A model generated the notes under the pieces. It was not told the origin of the DNA, made no database searches, and worked only from the letters and a program-made list of their open reading frames with translations. Shown here piece by piece: positions 25,326-34,312 of a stretch of DNA of 49,873 nucleotides. Positions within the stretch are counted from its first letter, which is position 1. Every line of letters begins with the position of its first letter. This stretch comes from Herbinix sp. (GTDB taxonomy: Bacteria; Bacillota; Clostridia; Lachnospirales; Lachnospiraceae), in NCBI GenBank assembly GCA_029240245.1, contig JARBTJ010000022.1, forward strand, positions 1-49,873, given 5' to 3'. The position numbers were made by a program, and so were the translations under genes.

Positions 25326-26159
25326 ATGCTGATAAATGTAATTATATTTTTAGCCGTTATGACAGTAATATATTTCATAATAATTATGCCTAAGCTAAGA
25401 CGCAATCCGGAAAGCAGGAAATTGGACGGTTGGCTTTATGCTCACAGAGGGTTTCATGATAATAAATCCGATGCACCGGAAAATACGCTGAAAGCATTTC
25501 AACTGGCAGTTGAAAATAACTATGGGATTGAACTGGATGTACAGCTAACAAAGGATAAAGTTCCGGTGGTACATCATGACTATCATCTGAGACGCTCCTG
25601 TGGGGTGGATAAAAAGGTGGCAGAGCTTACTTATGAAGAGCTTAAGAATTATAACCTGTTTGAATCAAAGGAAAGAATACCTACCTTTCAAGAGGTACTT
25701 AATTGTGTAGACGGGAAGGTTCCCTTAATTGTAGAGCTGAAAATTCCCTTGATGGCTGAACGGCTTTGCCAGGCAGTATCGAGTGCTCTTAAGGATTATA
25801 AAGGGATTTACTGTATTGAATCCTTTAATCCCTTTGGCTTAATCTGGTATAAAAAGCATGTTCCGGAGGTGGTCCGGGGGCAGTTGTCTACAGACTTTGT
25901 TAAGGAAAAGATTGAGGGGAATAAAATCCAATATTTTATATTAAAGCATTTACTTATGAATTTTTTAACAAAGCCGGATTTTATCGCATATCAGCATGTA
26001 TATAAAAAGGATTTATCTTTTTATCTTTGCAGGAAACTATATAGGGTTAAGACTTTTGCCTGGACCATTAAGACGCAAGAGGACCTCGACCATAATAAGA
26101 AATACTATGAACTGTTTATCTTTGACAGCTTTACACCCAAAAAGCTCAGAAATGAGTAA
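25326..26159 (+). CDS. Glycerophosphodiester phosphodiesterase
   Basis: The 277-residue protein has an N-terminal membrane segment (about residues 3-20) and a GDPD TIM-barrel. The catalytic residues are visible in AHRGFHDNKSDAPENTLKAF (His-Arg and Glu-Asn), GIELDVQLTKD (metal Glu, Asp) and VVHHDYHLRR (catalytic His). It hydrolyses glycerophosphodiesters to glycerol-3-phosphate and an alcohol, probably at the membrane. It follows the MFS gene by 38 bases, so the two may be co-transcribed. Confidence 0.9.
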   Translation: MLINVIIFLAVMTVIYFIIIMPKLRRNPESRKLDGWLYAHRGFHDNKSDAPENTLKAFQLAVENNYGIELDVQLTKDKVPVVHHDYHLRRSCGVDKKVAELTYEELKNYNLFESKERIPTFQEVLNCVDGKVPLIVELKIPLMAERLCQAVSSALKDYKGIYCIESFNPFGLIWYKKHVPEVVRGQLSTDFVKEKIEGNKIQYFILKHLLMNFLTKPDFIAYQHVYKKDLSFYLCRKLYRVKTFAWTIKTQEDLDHNKKYYELFIFDSFTPKKLRNE

Positions 26160-26273
26160 CAGTGTTATAACAGGTTCCTGAACAACCACATTCTTTGCCC
26201 ATCCAATCGTTCGCATAATAATATTGGATTTGGAAATATTATTAGGACTAAATTGATCTTAGGATGTGATAAG

Positions 26274-27173
26274 ATGGTTGGATTAATTGGAATTGGATTA
26301 TTTGAGTGTCTTTGGTGTGTTTCTGACCTTGTTATAAAGCCAAGAAAACTTTCCTGTGACCAGATATTTAAGAAGGAAGCCGCAAGCAAAAAATTTGATG
26401 AAGTTGCTTATCAAGCGATTAAAAAAACAAAGTTCCATATCAGATCAGATTTTGATTATGTAATCTCCTGCGAATTATTGGAACCCGAACTAAAAGCAGG
26501 TCAAGCGAAGGAAAATAAGACAGCAATTTTGTGCCATGGTCTTGGATTTACGAAATACGGATGCTTAAAATATGCGGAGGTTTTTCTTGGATTGGGCTTT
26601 CGCGTATTAATTTATGATCAGAGAAATCATGGATTAAGCGGCGGTGCCTGTACTTCAATGGGTTATTATGAGAAATATGATTTGAAGAAACTGGTAGACT
26701 GGTGTGTTAGTCAATTTGGAGAGGACTGTAAAATTGTGACACATGGGGAATCTATGGGTGCAGCTACAGTACTGATGCATCTTAGCATTGATCAACGGGT
26801 GAAATGTGCCATTGCTGACTGTGCTTATTCGGATTTGGAGCTATTATTAAAACATCAGGCAAAACAATACTATCATCTTCCATGTTTTCTTATTCCGGTA
26901 GAAAGCTTTTTAACCTATATCAGAACAGGCTTTTGGTATCGTGAGGTTTCCCCGATTAAGTCGATAAGTGAAATTGATACTCCGGTTCTGTTTATTCATG
27001 GGAAGATTGACAATTTTGTACCAACCTATATGACGAAGCAGATGTACGCTTGCAAGAAGAAAAATAAGGCCATTTATCTGGTAGCCGGAGCGAAACATGC
27101 AGAAAGCTGTTGTAAAAATCGAAACGGTTATACTCAGAAAATCGATAAATTTCTGAAGAAATTCATGGTATAA
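26274..27173 (+). CDS. Membrane-anchored alpha/beta hydrolase
   Basis: The 299-residue protein has a hydrophobic N-terminus (about residues 2-20). Its alpha/beta-hydrolase fold carries the oxyanion block CHGLGFTKYG, YDQRNHGLSGG, nucleophile Ser160 in THGESMGAAT, an acid in HGKIDNFVP, and a catalytic His in GAKHAESC. It is similar to COG1073-type serine esterases; substrate unknown. I chose the ATG at 26274, which has AGGATGTG 7 bases upstream. The frame is open to a TTG at 26253. The stop codon lies inside the first unit of a 14-bp tandem array, an unusual way for a gene to end. Confidence 0.88.
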   Translation: MVGLIGIGLFECLWCVSDLVIKPRKLSCDQIFKKEAASKKFDEVAYQAIKKTKFHIRSDFDYVISCELLEPELKAGQAKENKTAILCHGLGFTKYGCLKYAEVFLGLGFRVLIYDQRNHGLSGGACTSMGYYEKYDLKKLVDWCVSQFGEDCKIVTHGESMGAATVLMHLSIDQRVKCAIADCAYSDLELLLKHQAKQYYHLPCFLIPVESFLTYIRTGFWYREVSPIKSISEIDTPVLFIHGKIDNFVPTYMTKQMYACKKKNKAIYLVAGAKHAESCCKNRNGYTQKIDKFLKKFMV

Positions 27174-27518
27174 GTGAGATGTTAAGTGTGACACTGTAAA
27201 AGTGACACGGTAAAAGTGACACTGTAAAAGTGACACGGTTAGAGTGATATGGTAAGAGAGATATGGTAAGAGCGATATGGTTTCAGAAATATGGTAAGAG
27301 CCATACGGTTTTAAGAGATACGGTATCAATGTTATGGTAAGAGCGTTATGGTTTCAGAAATAAGGTAAGAGCTATGCGGTTTTAAGAGATACAGTATCAA
27401 TGTTATGGTAAGAGCGTTATGGTATAAGTAATATGGTAAGAGCGATACGGTTTGAGTAATACGGTAAGTGTGATAAGCTAAAAGTGACGCGCTAAAAGTG
27501 ATTTGGTATAACATTGAG
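27167..27518 (+). repeat. Tandem array of 24-25 degenerate 14-bp units
   Basis: Units follow the consensus GGTAARAGYGATAY: GGTATAAGTGAGAT at 27167, GTTAAGTGTGACAC at 27181, TGTAAAAGTGACAC at 27195, and so on to 27504, with a poor last unit to 27518. Two units are 15 bases. A 71-base higher-order block (27279-27349) is repeated almost exactly at 27350-27420. The period is not a multiple of three, so it is not a protein repeat. The array begins over the stop codon of the hydrolase gene. Its role is unknown. Confidence 0.9.
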
Positions 27519-27580
27519 TTTGTTTAAAGTAAGTTCCTCGAAAGTTTTATTTTGGTAAAAAATCTAAATTATGACGTGTG

Positions 27581-27642
27581 AAATGTCCCTGCCACTATAT
27601 GATGATATGTTCATCTATCATATAATTGCAGGGACATTTTTA
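27581..27642. terminator. Long hairpin, probably a bidirectional terminator
   Basis: AAATGTCCCTGC (27581-27592) pairs with GCAGGGACATTT (27628-27639), with an inner ATATGAT/ATCATAT stem. TTTTTAT follows on the plus strand, and the minus strand also meets T residues. It lies between convergent transcription units and probably ends the plus-strand transcript. Confidence 0.75.
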
Positions 27643-27785
27643 TAAAGAATTAATAAGCATTTTACAAAAGAATTAATAAGCATTTTATAAAAGAATTAAT
27701 AAGCATTTTATAAAAGAATTAATAAGCATTTTATAAAAGAATTAATAAGCATTTTATAAAAGAATTAATAAGTTTTTTGAAATAG
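27643..27785. repeat. Six-copy 23-bp AT-rich tandem repeat
   Basis: The unit starts GAATTAATAAGC and continues ATTTTATAAAA. Copies begin at 27647, 27670, 27693, 27716, 27739 and 27762. The first five are nearly identical, the sixth diverges after GAATTAATAAG, and a decayed partial copy follows near 27788. Copies are contiguous with no unique spacers, so this is not a CRISPR array. It lies between the hairpin and the 3' end of argG. Confidence 0.9.
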
Positions 27786-27869
27786 TATTAATAAACATTA
27801 TAACATAGTTAATAGTTTTTCATAAAAAATTATATTATGCCGTGAGAACCTTTCAACATTAGGATGGAA

Positions 27870-29081
27870 TTATTTATCCTCCTGAGCAGCCATCTTCATT
27901 GCACGAACCTTTAAGGATAAACCGAAAAGATTAATAAAGCCTTCTGCATCTTTATGGTTATACAGCTCACCGGTGGTAAAGGAAGCGATGCTTTCGTTGT
28001 ATAAGGAGTAGGGTGAAGTAGTTCCCTGCTTGATAATGTTGCCTTTGTAAAGCTTTAATTTAACCTCGCCGGTTACATATTGCTGGGTTACATCAATAAA
28101 TGCCTGATAAGCTTCTCTTAAAGGAGTGAACCATTTTCCTTCATAGACGATATCGGCAAAACGGTTGCCAACCTCTTTTTTGGCGGTAAGTGTAGCACGA
28201 TCAAGAATTAATTCCTCAAGCTGCATATGTGCTTCCATTAAAATGGTTCCGCCTGGTGTCTCGTACACACCACGGGATTTCATGCCAACCACACGGTTTT
28301 CGACGATGTCTACAATACCGATACCATGTTTCCCGCCAAGCGTATTCAGCTCTTCAATAATTTCGGTCGGAGTCATGGTAATTCCGTTTAACGCAGTAGG
28401 GATACCCTGTGCAAAGGATAAACTGAGAGTTTCCCCTTCATCCGGCGCTTTTTCTGGAGCAACTCCAAGTACCAGCAGGTGGTCATAGTTTGGAGCATTT
28501 TCCGGATTCTCAAGCTCAAGACCTTCATGGCTGATATGCCATAGATTACGGTCACGGGAATAGCTGTTATTGGCGGAAAACGGTAAATGAATACCATGCT
28601 GTGCACAATATTCGATTTCTTCTTCACGGGAGGACATGGTCCAGATTCTCCAGGGAGCAATTATTTTTAAGTCAGGAGCAAGTGCTTTTATGGTCAGCTC
28701 GAAACGTACCTGATCATTTCCTTTGCCGGTAGCACCGTGACAGATCGCTGTAGCTCCCTCTATCCTTGCGATTTCAACTAATCTTTTTGCAATTACCGGT
28801 CTCGCCATAGAAGTTCCCAGTAAATACTTATTTTCATAAACTGCATTTGCCTTCACACAGGGCAAAACATAATCATTCACGAATTCATCCACCACATCTT
28901 CAATATAAAGCTTTGTCGCTCCGGATAATTTCGCTCTTTCTTCTAAACCATCGAGTTCATTTCCCTGACCTACATCGATGCAAACGCATACAACTTCGTA
29001 ATCATAATTTTCCTTTAACCAGGGAATAATCGCTGTCGTATCAAGACCGCCGGAATAAGCAAGAATAACTTTTTCCTTCAT
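27870..29081 (-). CDS. argG: Argininosuccinate synthase
   Basis: The 403-residue enzyme joins citrulline and aspartate using ATP, the penultimate step of arginine synthesis. The PP-loop [15 protein letters not shown] is at the N-terminus, followed by [15 protein letters not shown] and [17 protein letters not shown]. Length fits the family. The RBS AGGAGG is present on the minus strand. It is divergent from maf, with a promoter and candidate ARG boxes between them. argH is not in the window. Confidence 0.98.
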   Translation of the reverse strand: MKEKVILAYSGGLDTTAIIPWLKENYDYEVVCVCIDVGQGNELDGLEERAKLSGATKLYIEDVVDEFVNDYVLPCVKANAVYENKYLLGTSMARPVIAKRLVEIARIEGATAICHGATGKGNDQVRFELTIKALAPDLKIIAPWRIWTMSSREEEIEYCAQHGIHLPFSANNSYSRDRNLWHISHEGLELENPENAPNYDHLLVLGVAPEKAPDEGETLSLSFAQGIPTALNGITMTPTEIIEELNTLGGKHGIGIVDIVENRVVGMKSRGVYETPGGTILMEAHMQLEELILDRATLTAKKEVGNRFADIVYEGKWFTPLREAYQAFIDVTQQYVTGEVKLKLYKGNIIKQGTTSPYSLYNESIASFTTGELYNHKDAEGFINLFGLSLKVRAMKMAAQEDK

Positions 29082-29157
29082 AAGTAATACCTCCTAATAA
29101 TAATTCTATTTTGTGTTACCTGAACAAACAGGAAAGGGTATAAATTATATGTGTTTA

Positions 29158-29186
29158 AATATACAACATATTTTATTAATATGCAA
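29158..29186 (-). promoter_or_regulatory. argG promoter
   Basis: Read on the minus strand: TTGCAT (29186-29181), a 17-base spacer and TATATT (29163-29158), about 75 bases before the argG start. The leader holds a small stem CCTG/CAGG. Confidence 0.65.
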
Positions 29187-29195
29187 TAGAAAAAA

Positions 29196-29217
29196 TGTAT
29201 AAAAGTATAAAAATACA
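29196..29217. promoter_or_regulatory. Candidate overlapping ARG boxes (ArgR operator)
   Basis: The dyad TGTAT-N12-ATACA contains two overlapping near-matches to the ARG box TGAATwwwwATTCA: TGTATAAAAGTATA (29196-29209) and AGTATAAAAATACA (29204-29217). It lies just upstream of the argG -35 box. The regulator gene argR is not in this window. Confidence 0.4.
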
Positions 29218-29259
29218 TAAACTTACTTTGGTAATATTGAATAAGTTCATTGTAATCCC

Positions 29260-29287
29260 TTTACATAAACATGGTATCCTTTATAAT
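29260..29287 (+). promoter_or_regulatory. Promoter of maf
   Basis: TTTACA (29260-29265), a 16-base spacer and TATAAT (29282-29287) lie about 70 bases before the maf start. Confidence 0.6.
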
Positions 29288-29355
29288 AAGAAGAAACATG
29301 TTAAATTATACTATTTATTAGACGGTAATCATAACCGGGAAAGGTTTGGAATGAT

Positions 29356-29961
29356 ATGTATCGGATTATATTAGCATCGGAATCACCCAGAAGAAAAGAA
29401 ATCATGGAGCTTATGGGAATCTCTTATGAAGTAATGGCCAGCAATGTGAAAGAAGAGGTAGCTGAAACTGAGCCTGCTGCTATGGTTCAGGCTCTGGCAG
29501 CTTTAAAGACAGAAAATATAGTAGCCAGGCTGATACAAAGTAATAAGGAAGAGGAGGACAATATTATTATTGGAGCGGATACTATGGTATTTTACCGGGA
29601 GCATGCGTTGGGAAAGCCGAAAAATAAGGAAGATGCGATCCGGATGCTGTCGATGTTATCAAATAATACCCATGAAGTTTATACCGGTGTTAACATTATT
29701 ATTAGGAAGCAAAATGGAGAGAGAAGGGTGCTAACGTTTGCCGTATGCACTAAGGTTACCGTGCAATCGATGACGATAGAACAAATTAAGGATTATGTGG
29801 ATTCCGGCGAACCGATGGACAAGGCAGGAGCCTATGCGATTCAAGGGAAATTCGGTATTTATATAAAGGAAATAAATGGGGACTATTATAATGTGGTAGG
29901 CTTTCCGATTGCTAAGATTTATGAAAGTCTATATGAGTGTGGGATTGATATAAAAAAATAA
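29356..29961 (+). CDS. maf: Maf family nucleoside triphosphate pyrophosphatase
   Basis: The 201-residue protein has the Maf signature LASESPRRKEIMELMGISYEV at residues 6-26, VIGADTMVFY-type motif IIGADTMV, the GKPKNKEDAIRML block and the late KAGAYAIQGKFGIYI. It hydrolyses non-canonical or canonical NTPs to NMP and PPi (house-cleaning, septum-related in Bacillus). The ribosome site AAAGG is somewhat distant. It leads toward the argJBD operon but a separate promoter follows. Confidence 0.93.
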   Translation: MYRIILASESPRRKEIMELMGISYEVMASNVKEEVAETEPAAMVQALAALKTENIVARLIQSNKEEEDNIIIGADTMVFYREHALGKPKNKEDAIRMLSMLSNNTHEVYTGVNIIIRKQNGERRVLTFAVCTKVTVQSMTIEQIKDYVDSGEPMDKAGAYAIQGKFGIYIKEINGDYYNVVGFPIAKIYESLYECGIDIKK

Positions 29962-29970
29962 AATAAGGTA

Positions 29971-29999
29971 TTGCATAAAATTTAATCAGGATGTATAAT
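29971..29999 (+). promoter_or_regulatory. Promoter of the argJBD operon
   Basis: TTGCAT (29971-29976), a 17-base spacer and a perfect TATAAT (29994-29999) form one of the best promoters in the window. TGAAT (near 30024) and ATTCA (near 30040) downstream may be part of an ArgR site but do not form a clean ARG box. Confidence 0.65.
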
Positions 30000-30144
30000 T
30001 ATGAGAAATTCCTTGTTGGACTTTATGAATATGCAGGTATTATTCAATAAAATTTAAGCATTAGCAATTACTATAATTTAAAACAATTATGATCCTGATA
30101 ATATTTAACAATGAATGAAACGTAATAATAATGGAGGGCTTCGT

Positions 30145-31365
30145 ATGAAAAAAATAGATGGCGGTGTAACGGCAGCAAAGGGCTTCATGGCAGCAGGAGT
30201 TTATGCAGGTATTAAAAAGAAGAGAAAAGATATGGCGCTTGTATATTCCACAGTACCCGCAAAGGGAGCCGGTACCTTTACAACGAATATGGTGAAAGCC
30301 GCACCTGTAAAATGGGATATCAAGGTGACCAAAGAGAGTGAATATGTGCAGGCAGTGGTATTAAACAGCGGAGTAGCAAATGCATGCACCGGCCAAGAGG
30401 GCGATACAAATAACCTTCTTATGGCTCAGGCGGTGGCAAATGCCATGGAGATTCCAACAGAAGCCGTGTATACAGCTTCCACCGGAGTTATTGGGAAACA
30501 GCTGCCCATTGGTGTGATACAGGAGGGTGTACTTCTTTTAAAGGCGGAGTTAAAAGAGGGTATCTGGTCAGGTAGTCTTGCAGCGGAAGCCATTATGACA
30601 ACCGATACTTATGCGAAAGAATGTGCAGTAAGTTTTATGATAGATGGCCAAGAGATTAATGTCGGTGGTATGGCGAAGGGGTCCGGTATGATTCATCCCA
30701 ATATGGCAACCATGCTCGGAGTAGTAACAACCGACCTTGCAATCAGTAAGGAGCTTTTGCAGGAGGCACTCAGTGAAAATGTAAAACATACTTTCAACAT
30801 GATTTCTGTTGACCGCGATACCTCTACTAATGATTCCTTATTGATCCTTGCCAACGGTTTGGCCGGAAATACAGAAATCACCGAAAAGAATGCTGACTAT
30901 GAAAAGTTTTGTGAAGCACTTAGTCTCGTAACCACGGATTTGGCAAAGAAAATGGCTGCAGACGGGGAAGGAGCAACCAAATTATTTGAGGTACAGGTAA
31001 TTCATGCAAATACTCAAGAGGAAGCGATTACCTTAAGTAAATCCATCATCACCTCTAATCTGGTGAAAACGGCTGTCTTTGGCAACGATGCTAACTGGGG
31101 ACGTATTTTATGTGCCATGGGGTATTCCGGAGTTAACTTTGATCCGGATAACGTAGACCTTTATATCGAAAGTGTGGACGGAACGTTAAAACTCGTAGAG
31201 AATGGTATGGCTACGGATTATTCCGAAGAAACAGCAACTAAGATATTATCGGGAAAAGAAGTAAAGGCAACCGCAGATATGAAGGTTGGAATTTACGAAG
31301 CAACCGCTTGGGGCTGTGATTTATCCTATGACTATGTAAAGATAAATGCGGACTATCGGTCTTAA
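30145..31365 (+). CDS. argJ: Bifunctional ornithine acetyltransferase / N-acetylglutamate synthase
   Basis: The 406-residue proenzyme recycles the acetyl group in arginine synthesis. It cleaves itself at the conserved block KGSGMIHPNMATMLGVVTTD, where the Thr of MATML becomes the N-terminal nucleophile of the beta chain. FGNDANWGRILCAMGYSG, also typical, is near the C-terminus. I chose the ATG at 30145 because GGAGGG (30132-30137) precedes it and the product begins MKKIDGGVTAAKGF. An in-frame ATG at 30115 has no ribosome site. It is first in argJ-argB-argD. Confidence 0.97.
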   Translation: MKKIDGGVTAAKGFMAAGVYAGIKKKRKDMALVYSTVPAKGAGTFTTNMVKAAPVKWDIKVTKESEYVQAVVLNSGVANACTGQEGDTNNLLMAQAVANAMEIPTEAVYTASTGVIGKQLPIGVIQEGVLLLKAELKEGIWSGSLAAEAIMTTDTYAKECAVSFMIDGQEINVGGMAKGSGMIHPNMATMLGVVTTDLAISKELLQEALSENVKHTFNMISVDRDTSTNDSLLILANGLAGNTEITEKNADYEKFCEALSLVTTDLAKKMAADGEGATKLFEVQVIHANTQEEAITLSKSIITSNLVKTAVFGNDANWGRILCAMGYSGVNFDPDNVDLYIESVDGTLKLVENGMATDYSEETATKILSGKEVKATADMKVGIYEATAWGCDLSYDYVKINADYRS

Positions 31366-31497
31366 TGTATTCCTTATTGCCGAAATCCCTGCTTATAACG
31401 CACGAATGTAATATAAATATAAAAATGATCAATTCATAGTTATAATGACATAAATAAATTAATCGAGTTTGATACAATCTGAAAGGAAGACAGAAGA

Positions 31498-32397
31498 ATG
31501 GAACAAATGGAACAGATACTTATGAAAGCGCAGACCCTCATAGAGGCACTGCCTTATATACAGAAATTTAATAACAAGAAGGTTGTTGTAAAATACGGCG
31601 GAAGCGCGATGTTGGATGAAGACCTTCAGTTAAATGTAATAAAGGATGTTGCCTTATTAAAACTGGTTGGTATGCAGCCGATTATAGTACATGGCGGAGG
31701 CAAAGAAATCACAAAGTGGCTGGGGTTGTTGGGACATGAGTCTCAATTTGTTGAAGGACTGCGGGTAACCGATGAGCAAACCATGGAAGTAGCTGAAATG
31801 GTACTTGGCAAGGTGAATAAAAATCTGGTTCAGATGGTTGAAAAACTTGGAGTAAAAGCGGTTGGTATCAGCGGGAAAGACGGTTCTACCTTAAAGGTAG
31901 AAAAGAGAACGGTGAACGGACAGGACATCGGTTTTGTGGGTAATATCCGGGAAGTTAATGTGGATTTGATTAATACGCTGATCGACAATAATTTTGTTCC
32001 GGTGATAGCACCGATTGGTCTAGATGATGATTATCAGAATTATAATATCAACGCAGATGATGCAGCTTGTGCTGTTGCGACTGCAATCGGAGCGGAAAAG
32101 CTGGTCTTTCTAACTGATATTGAAGGAGTTTATGCAGATCCCAAGGATAAAGAAAGTTTGATATCCGTACTAACTCTTGATAAAGCCGATGAACTTCTCG
32201 ATAGTGGTTTTATTGGCGGAGGAATGCTGCCAAAGTTGAAAAATTGCGTGGATGCGGTCAGAAACGGTGTTTCCAGAGTACATATCCTGGATGGCAGAAT
32301 TGAACATTGCTTATTGCTTGAATTCTTCACCAACCGAGGAATTGGTACAGCGATTATTGATCAGAAGAGCATTTTTGAGAATGAGTCAATTCACTAA
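31498..32397 (+). CDS. argB: Acetylglutamate kinase
   Basis: The 299-residue enzyme phosphorylates N-acetylglutamate, the second step of arginine synthesis. Family motifs are VVKYGGSAM near residues 29-37, [40 protein letters not shown] and GGGMLPKL. Length fits the longer, arginine-inhibited group (with an N-terminal helix [13 protein letters not shown]), so feedback inhibition by arginine is likely. It lies 132 bases after argJ. Confidence 0.97.
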   Translation: MEQMEQILMKAQTLIEALPYIQKFNNKKVVVKYGGSAMLDEDLQLNVIKDVALLKLVGMQPIIVHGGGKEITKWLGLLGHESQFVEGLRVTDEQTMEVAEMVLGKVNKNLVQMVEKLGVKAVGISGKDGSTLKVEKRTVNGQDIGFVGNIREVNVDLINTLIDNNFVPVIAPIGLDDDYQNYNINADDAACAVATAIGAEKLVFLTDIEGVYADPKDKESLISVLTLDKADELLDSGFIGGGMLPKLKNCVDAVRNGVSRVHILDGRIEHCLLLEFFTNRGIGTAIIDQKSIFENESIH

Positions 32398-32429
32398 TAT
32401 AGTAAATCGGAGGACTGGGAGGGGAATTT

Positions 32430-33623
32430 ATGATGAAGCAGTATATAGAAGAAGCAGATAACGTATTGATGCATACTTACAACCGGTTCCAGATAGTTTT
32501 GGAAAAAGGCGAGGGTGTTTATCTGTATGATATGGACGGAAAGAAATACTTGGATTTTGCCGCGGGTATCGCGGTATTTGCTCTCGGATATGGTAATAAT
32601 GAGTATAATGATGCTTTGAAATGCCAGATAGATAAATTACTTCATACTTCAAATTTATATTATAATATCCCATCAATTGAGGCTGCCAAAAAATTGGCGA
32701 AGGAATCAGGAATGGACCGTGTATTCTTCACTAACAGCGGGACAGAAGCAATTGAAGGGGCTGTGAAACTAGCCAGAAAATATTATTATAAGAAGCATGG
32801 AATTTCAGATAGCGTCATTATTTCCATGAATCATTCCTTCCATGGAAGAAGTATGGGAGCCTTAAGTGTTACCGGTACAAAGAAATACCGGGAAGCTTTT
32901 GAACCATTAATCGGTGGAGTAGTATTTGCAGATTTTAATGATTTCAATAGTGTAAAAGCTCAAATTTGTGATAAAACCTGTGCCATTATTATGGAACCGG
33001 TACAGGGGGAGGGCGGTCTCTATCCTGCAACGAGAGATTTTATTGAGGGTGTAAGGAAGCTTTGTGATGAGAAGGATATCCTGTTAATCTTTGATGAAAT
33101 CCAATGTGGGATGGGTAGGACCGGAAAAATGTTTGCCTATCAGCAATATGGTGTCAAGCCGGATATCATGACAAGTGCAAAGTCCTTAGGCTGCGGAGTT
33201 CCTGTCGGAGCCTTTGCTGCATCAGAAAAGGTTGCGTCGGCTTTTGAACCGGGTGATCACGGTACAACGTATGGTGGGAATCCTTTTGCCACTGCAGCAG
33301 TAGGTAAGGTGTTTGATTTGTTTGAAGCTGATCAGGTACTAAAGAAAGTGAATGAAACCGGCCCTTATTTATTCGATAAGCTGGAGGAGCTCACGAAACG
33401 TTATGATTTTATCTTAGAGCATCGCGGCATGGGATTGATGCAGGGCTTGGAATTTAAATTTCCCGTGAAGGATATCGTATTAAAGGCAATGGAAAAGGGT
33501 CTGATCATCATCTCGGCAGGTACGAATGTCATACGTTTTGTACCACCGCTTGTGATAAGCAAGGAGCATATAGACGAAATGTCAGATATCCTGGAACAGT
33601 GCATCAAGGAATTGGATTTATAG
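32430..33623 (+). CDS. argD: Acetylornithine aminotransferase
   Basis: The 397-residue PLP enzyme converts N-acetylglutamate semialdehyde to N-acetylornithine. Motifs visible are FFTNSGTEAIEGAVKLARKY, SFHGRSMGALSVTG, LLIFDEIQCGMGRTGK (Asp binding the PLP ring) and MTSAKSLGCGVPVGA (Schiff-base Lys). GGGAGGGG lies 6 bases before the ATG, so 32430 is the start, and a second ATG follows at 32433. It is 32 bases after argB. argC, needed between argB and argD steps, is not in the window. Confidence 0.96.
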   Translation: MMKQYIEEADNVLMHTYNRFQIVLEKGEGVYLYDMDGKKYLDFAAGIAVFALGYGNNEYNDALKCQIDKLLHTSNLYYNIPSIEAAKKLAKESGMDRVFFTNSGTEAIEGAVKLARKYYYKKHGISDSVIISMNHSFHGRSMGALSVTGTKKYREAFEPLIGGVVFADFNDFNSVKAQICDKTCAIIMEPVQGEGGLYPATRDFIEGVRKLCDEKDILLIFDEIQCGMGRTGKMFAYQQYGVKPDIMTSAKSLGCGVPVGAFAASEKVASAFEPGDHGTTYGGNPFATAAVGKVFDLFEADQVLKKVNETGPYLFDKLEELTKRYDFILEHRGMGLMQGLEFKFPVKDIVLKAMEKGLIIISAGTNVIRFVPPLVISKEHIDEMSDILEQCIKELDL

Positions 33624-33744
33624 TATATATTCTCATAAAGGAATGAAACTTTTGCCCTCCGGCCGATTTTTGCATAGATCGAACGTAATATGGAAATGTT
33701 AAGAGTATATTATGTGAAATCATGCAGAAAGGTTTGGTGTAATT

Positions 33745-34185
33745 ATGTGGGGTATCCTTATTGCGGTCATTTCAGGTGCTTTAATGAGTATTCAGGGTGT
33801 GTTTAATACGGGTGTCACTAAGCAGACAAACATTTGGGTGTCTGCTAGTTTTGTGCAGTTTACGGCACTGATTGTATGTCTGGGAGCCTGGGTTATAACC
33901 GGAAGGCAGAGCAGCTTTGGGGCATTGTTTAAAATAGACAGTAAATATATGCTGCTGGGTGGTGTTCTCGGAGCATTTATTACCTTTACCGTAATTAAAA
34001 GTGTTGGCTCCTTAGGACCGGCAAGGGCGAATATGTTCATTATTACCGCACAGATGATCGTAGCCTATCTGATTGAATTGTTTGGCATATGTGGTTCGGA
34101 GAAGGTTCCCTTTGAATGGAGGAAGCTGCTTGGTATCCTTTTAATAACCGCAGGAATCATCACTTTTAAATGGAAATGTGATTAA
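33745..34185 (+). CDS. DMT-superfamily membrane protein, YdcZ/DUF606 type
   Basis: The 146-residue protein has five hydrophobic segments, beginning MWGILIAVISGALMSIQGVFN, with GGVLGAFITFTVIKSVGSLGPARA and a C-terminal LLGILLITAGII. This matches the short half-size DMT family (YdcZ). Such proteins usually pair as dimers; substrate unknown. It follows argD by 121 bases and is not clearly part of the arginine pathway. Confidence 0.8.
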   Translation: MWGILIAVISGALMSIQGVFNTGVTKQTNIWVSASFVQFTALIVCLGAWVITGRQSSFGALFKIDSKYMLLGGVLGAFITFTVIKSVGSLGPARANMFIITAQMIVAYLIELFGICGSEKVPFEWRKLLGILLITAGIITFKWKCD

Positions 34186-34213
34186 TAAAATGTATTTATG
34201 GCTGAATTGCCTA

Positions 34214-34242
34214 TTGTAAATGATGTGTAATTTATGTAAAAT
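34214..34242 (+). promoter_or_regulatory. Promoter of comEA
   Basis: TTGTAA (34214-34219), a 17-base spacer and TAAAAT (34237-34242) lie about 70 bases before the comEA start. Confidence 0.5.
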
Positions 34243-34312
34243 AAGATTATCATAATCGAAAAAGTATAGAGGGTACTTTTTAAGTCTTCTTTCAAAATAA
34301 AGGAAGATGATA

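Noticed and set aside
26910..27514. Long minus-strand reading frames across the end of the hydrolase gene and the 14-bp array, rich in Leu, Tyr and Thr
   Set aside because: They arise because the repeat units lack stops on that strand. They have no ribosome sites, and the first overlaps a well-supported gene.
27643..27785. CRISPR array
   Set aside because: The 23-bp units are directly contiguous with no unique spacers and no cas genes nearby.
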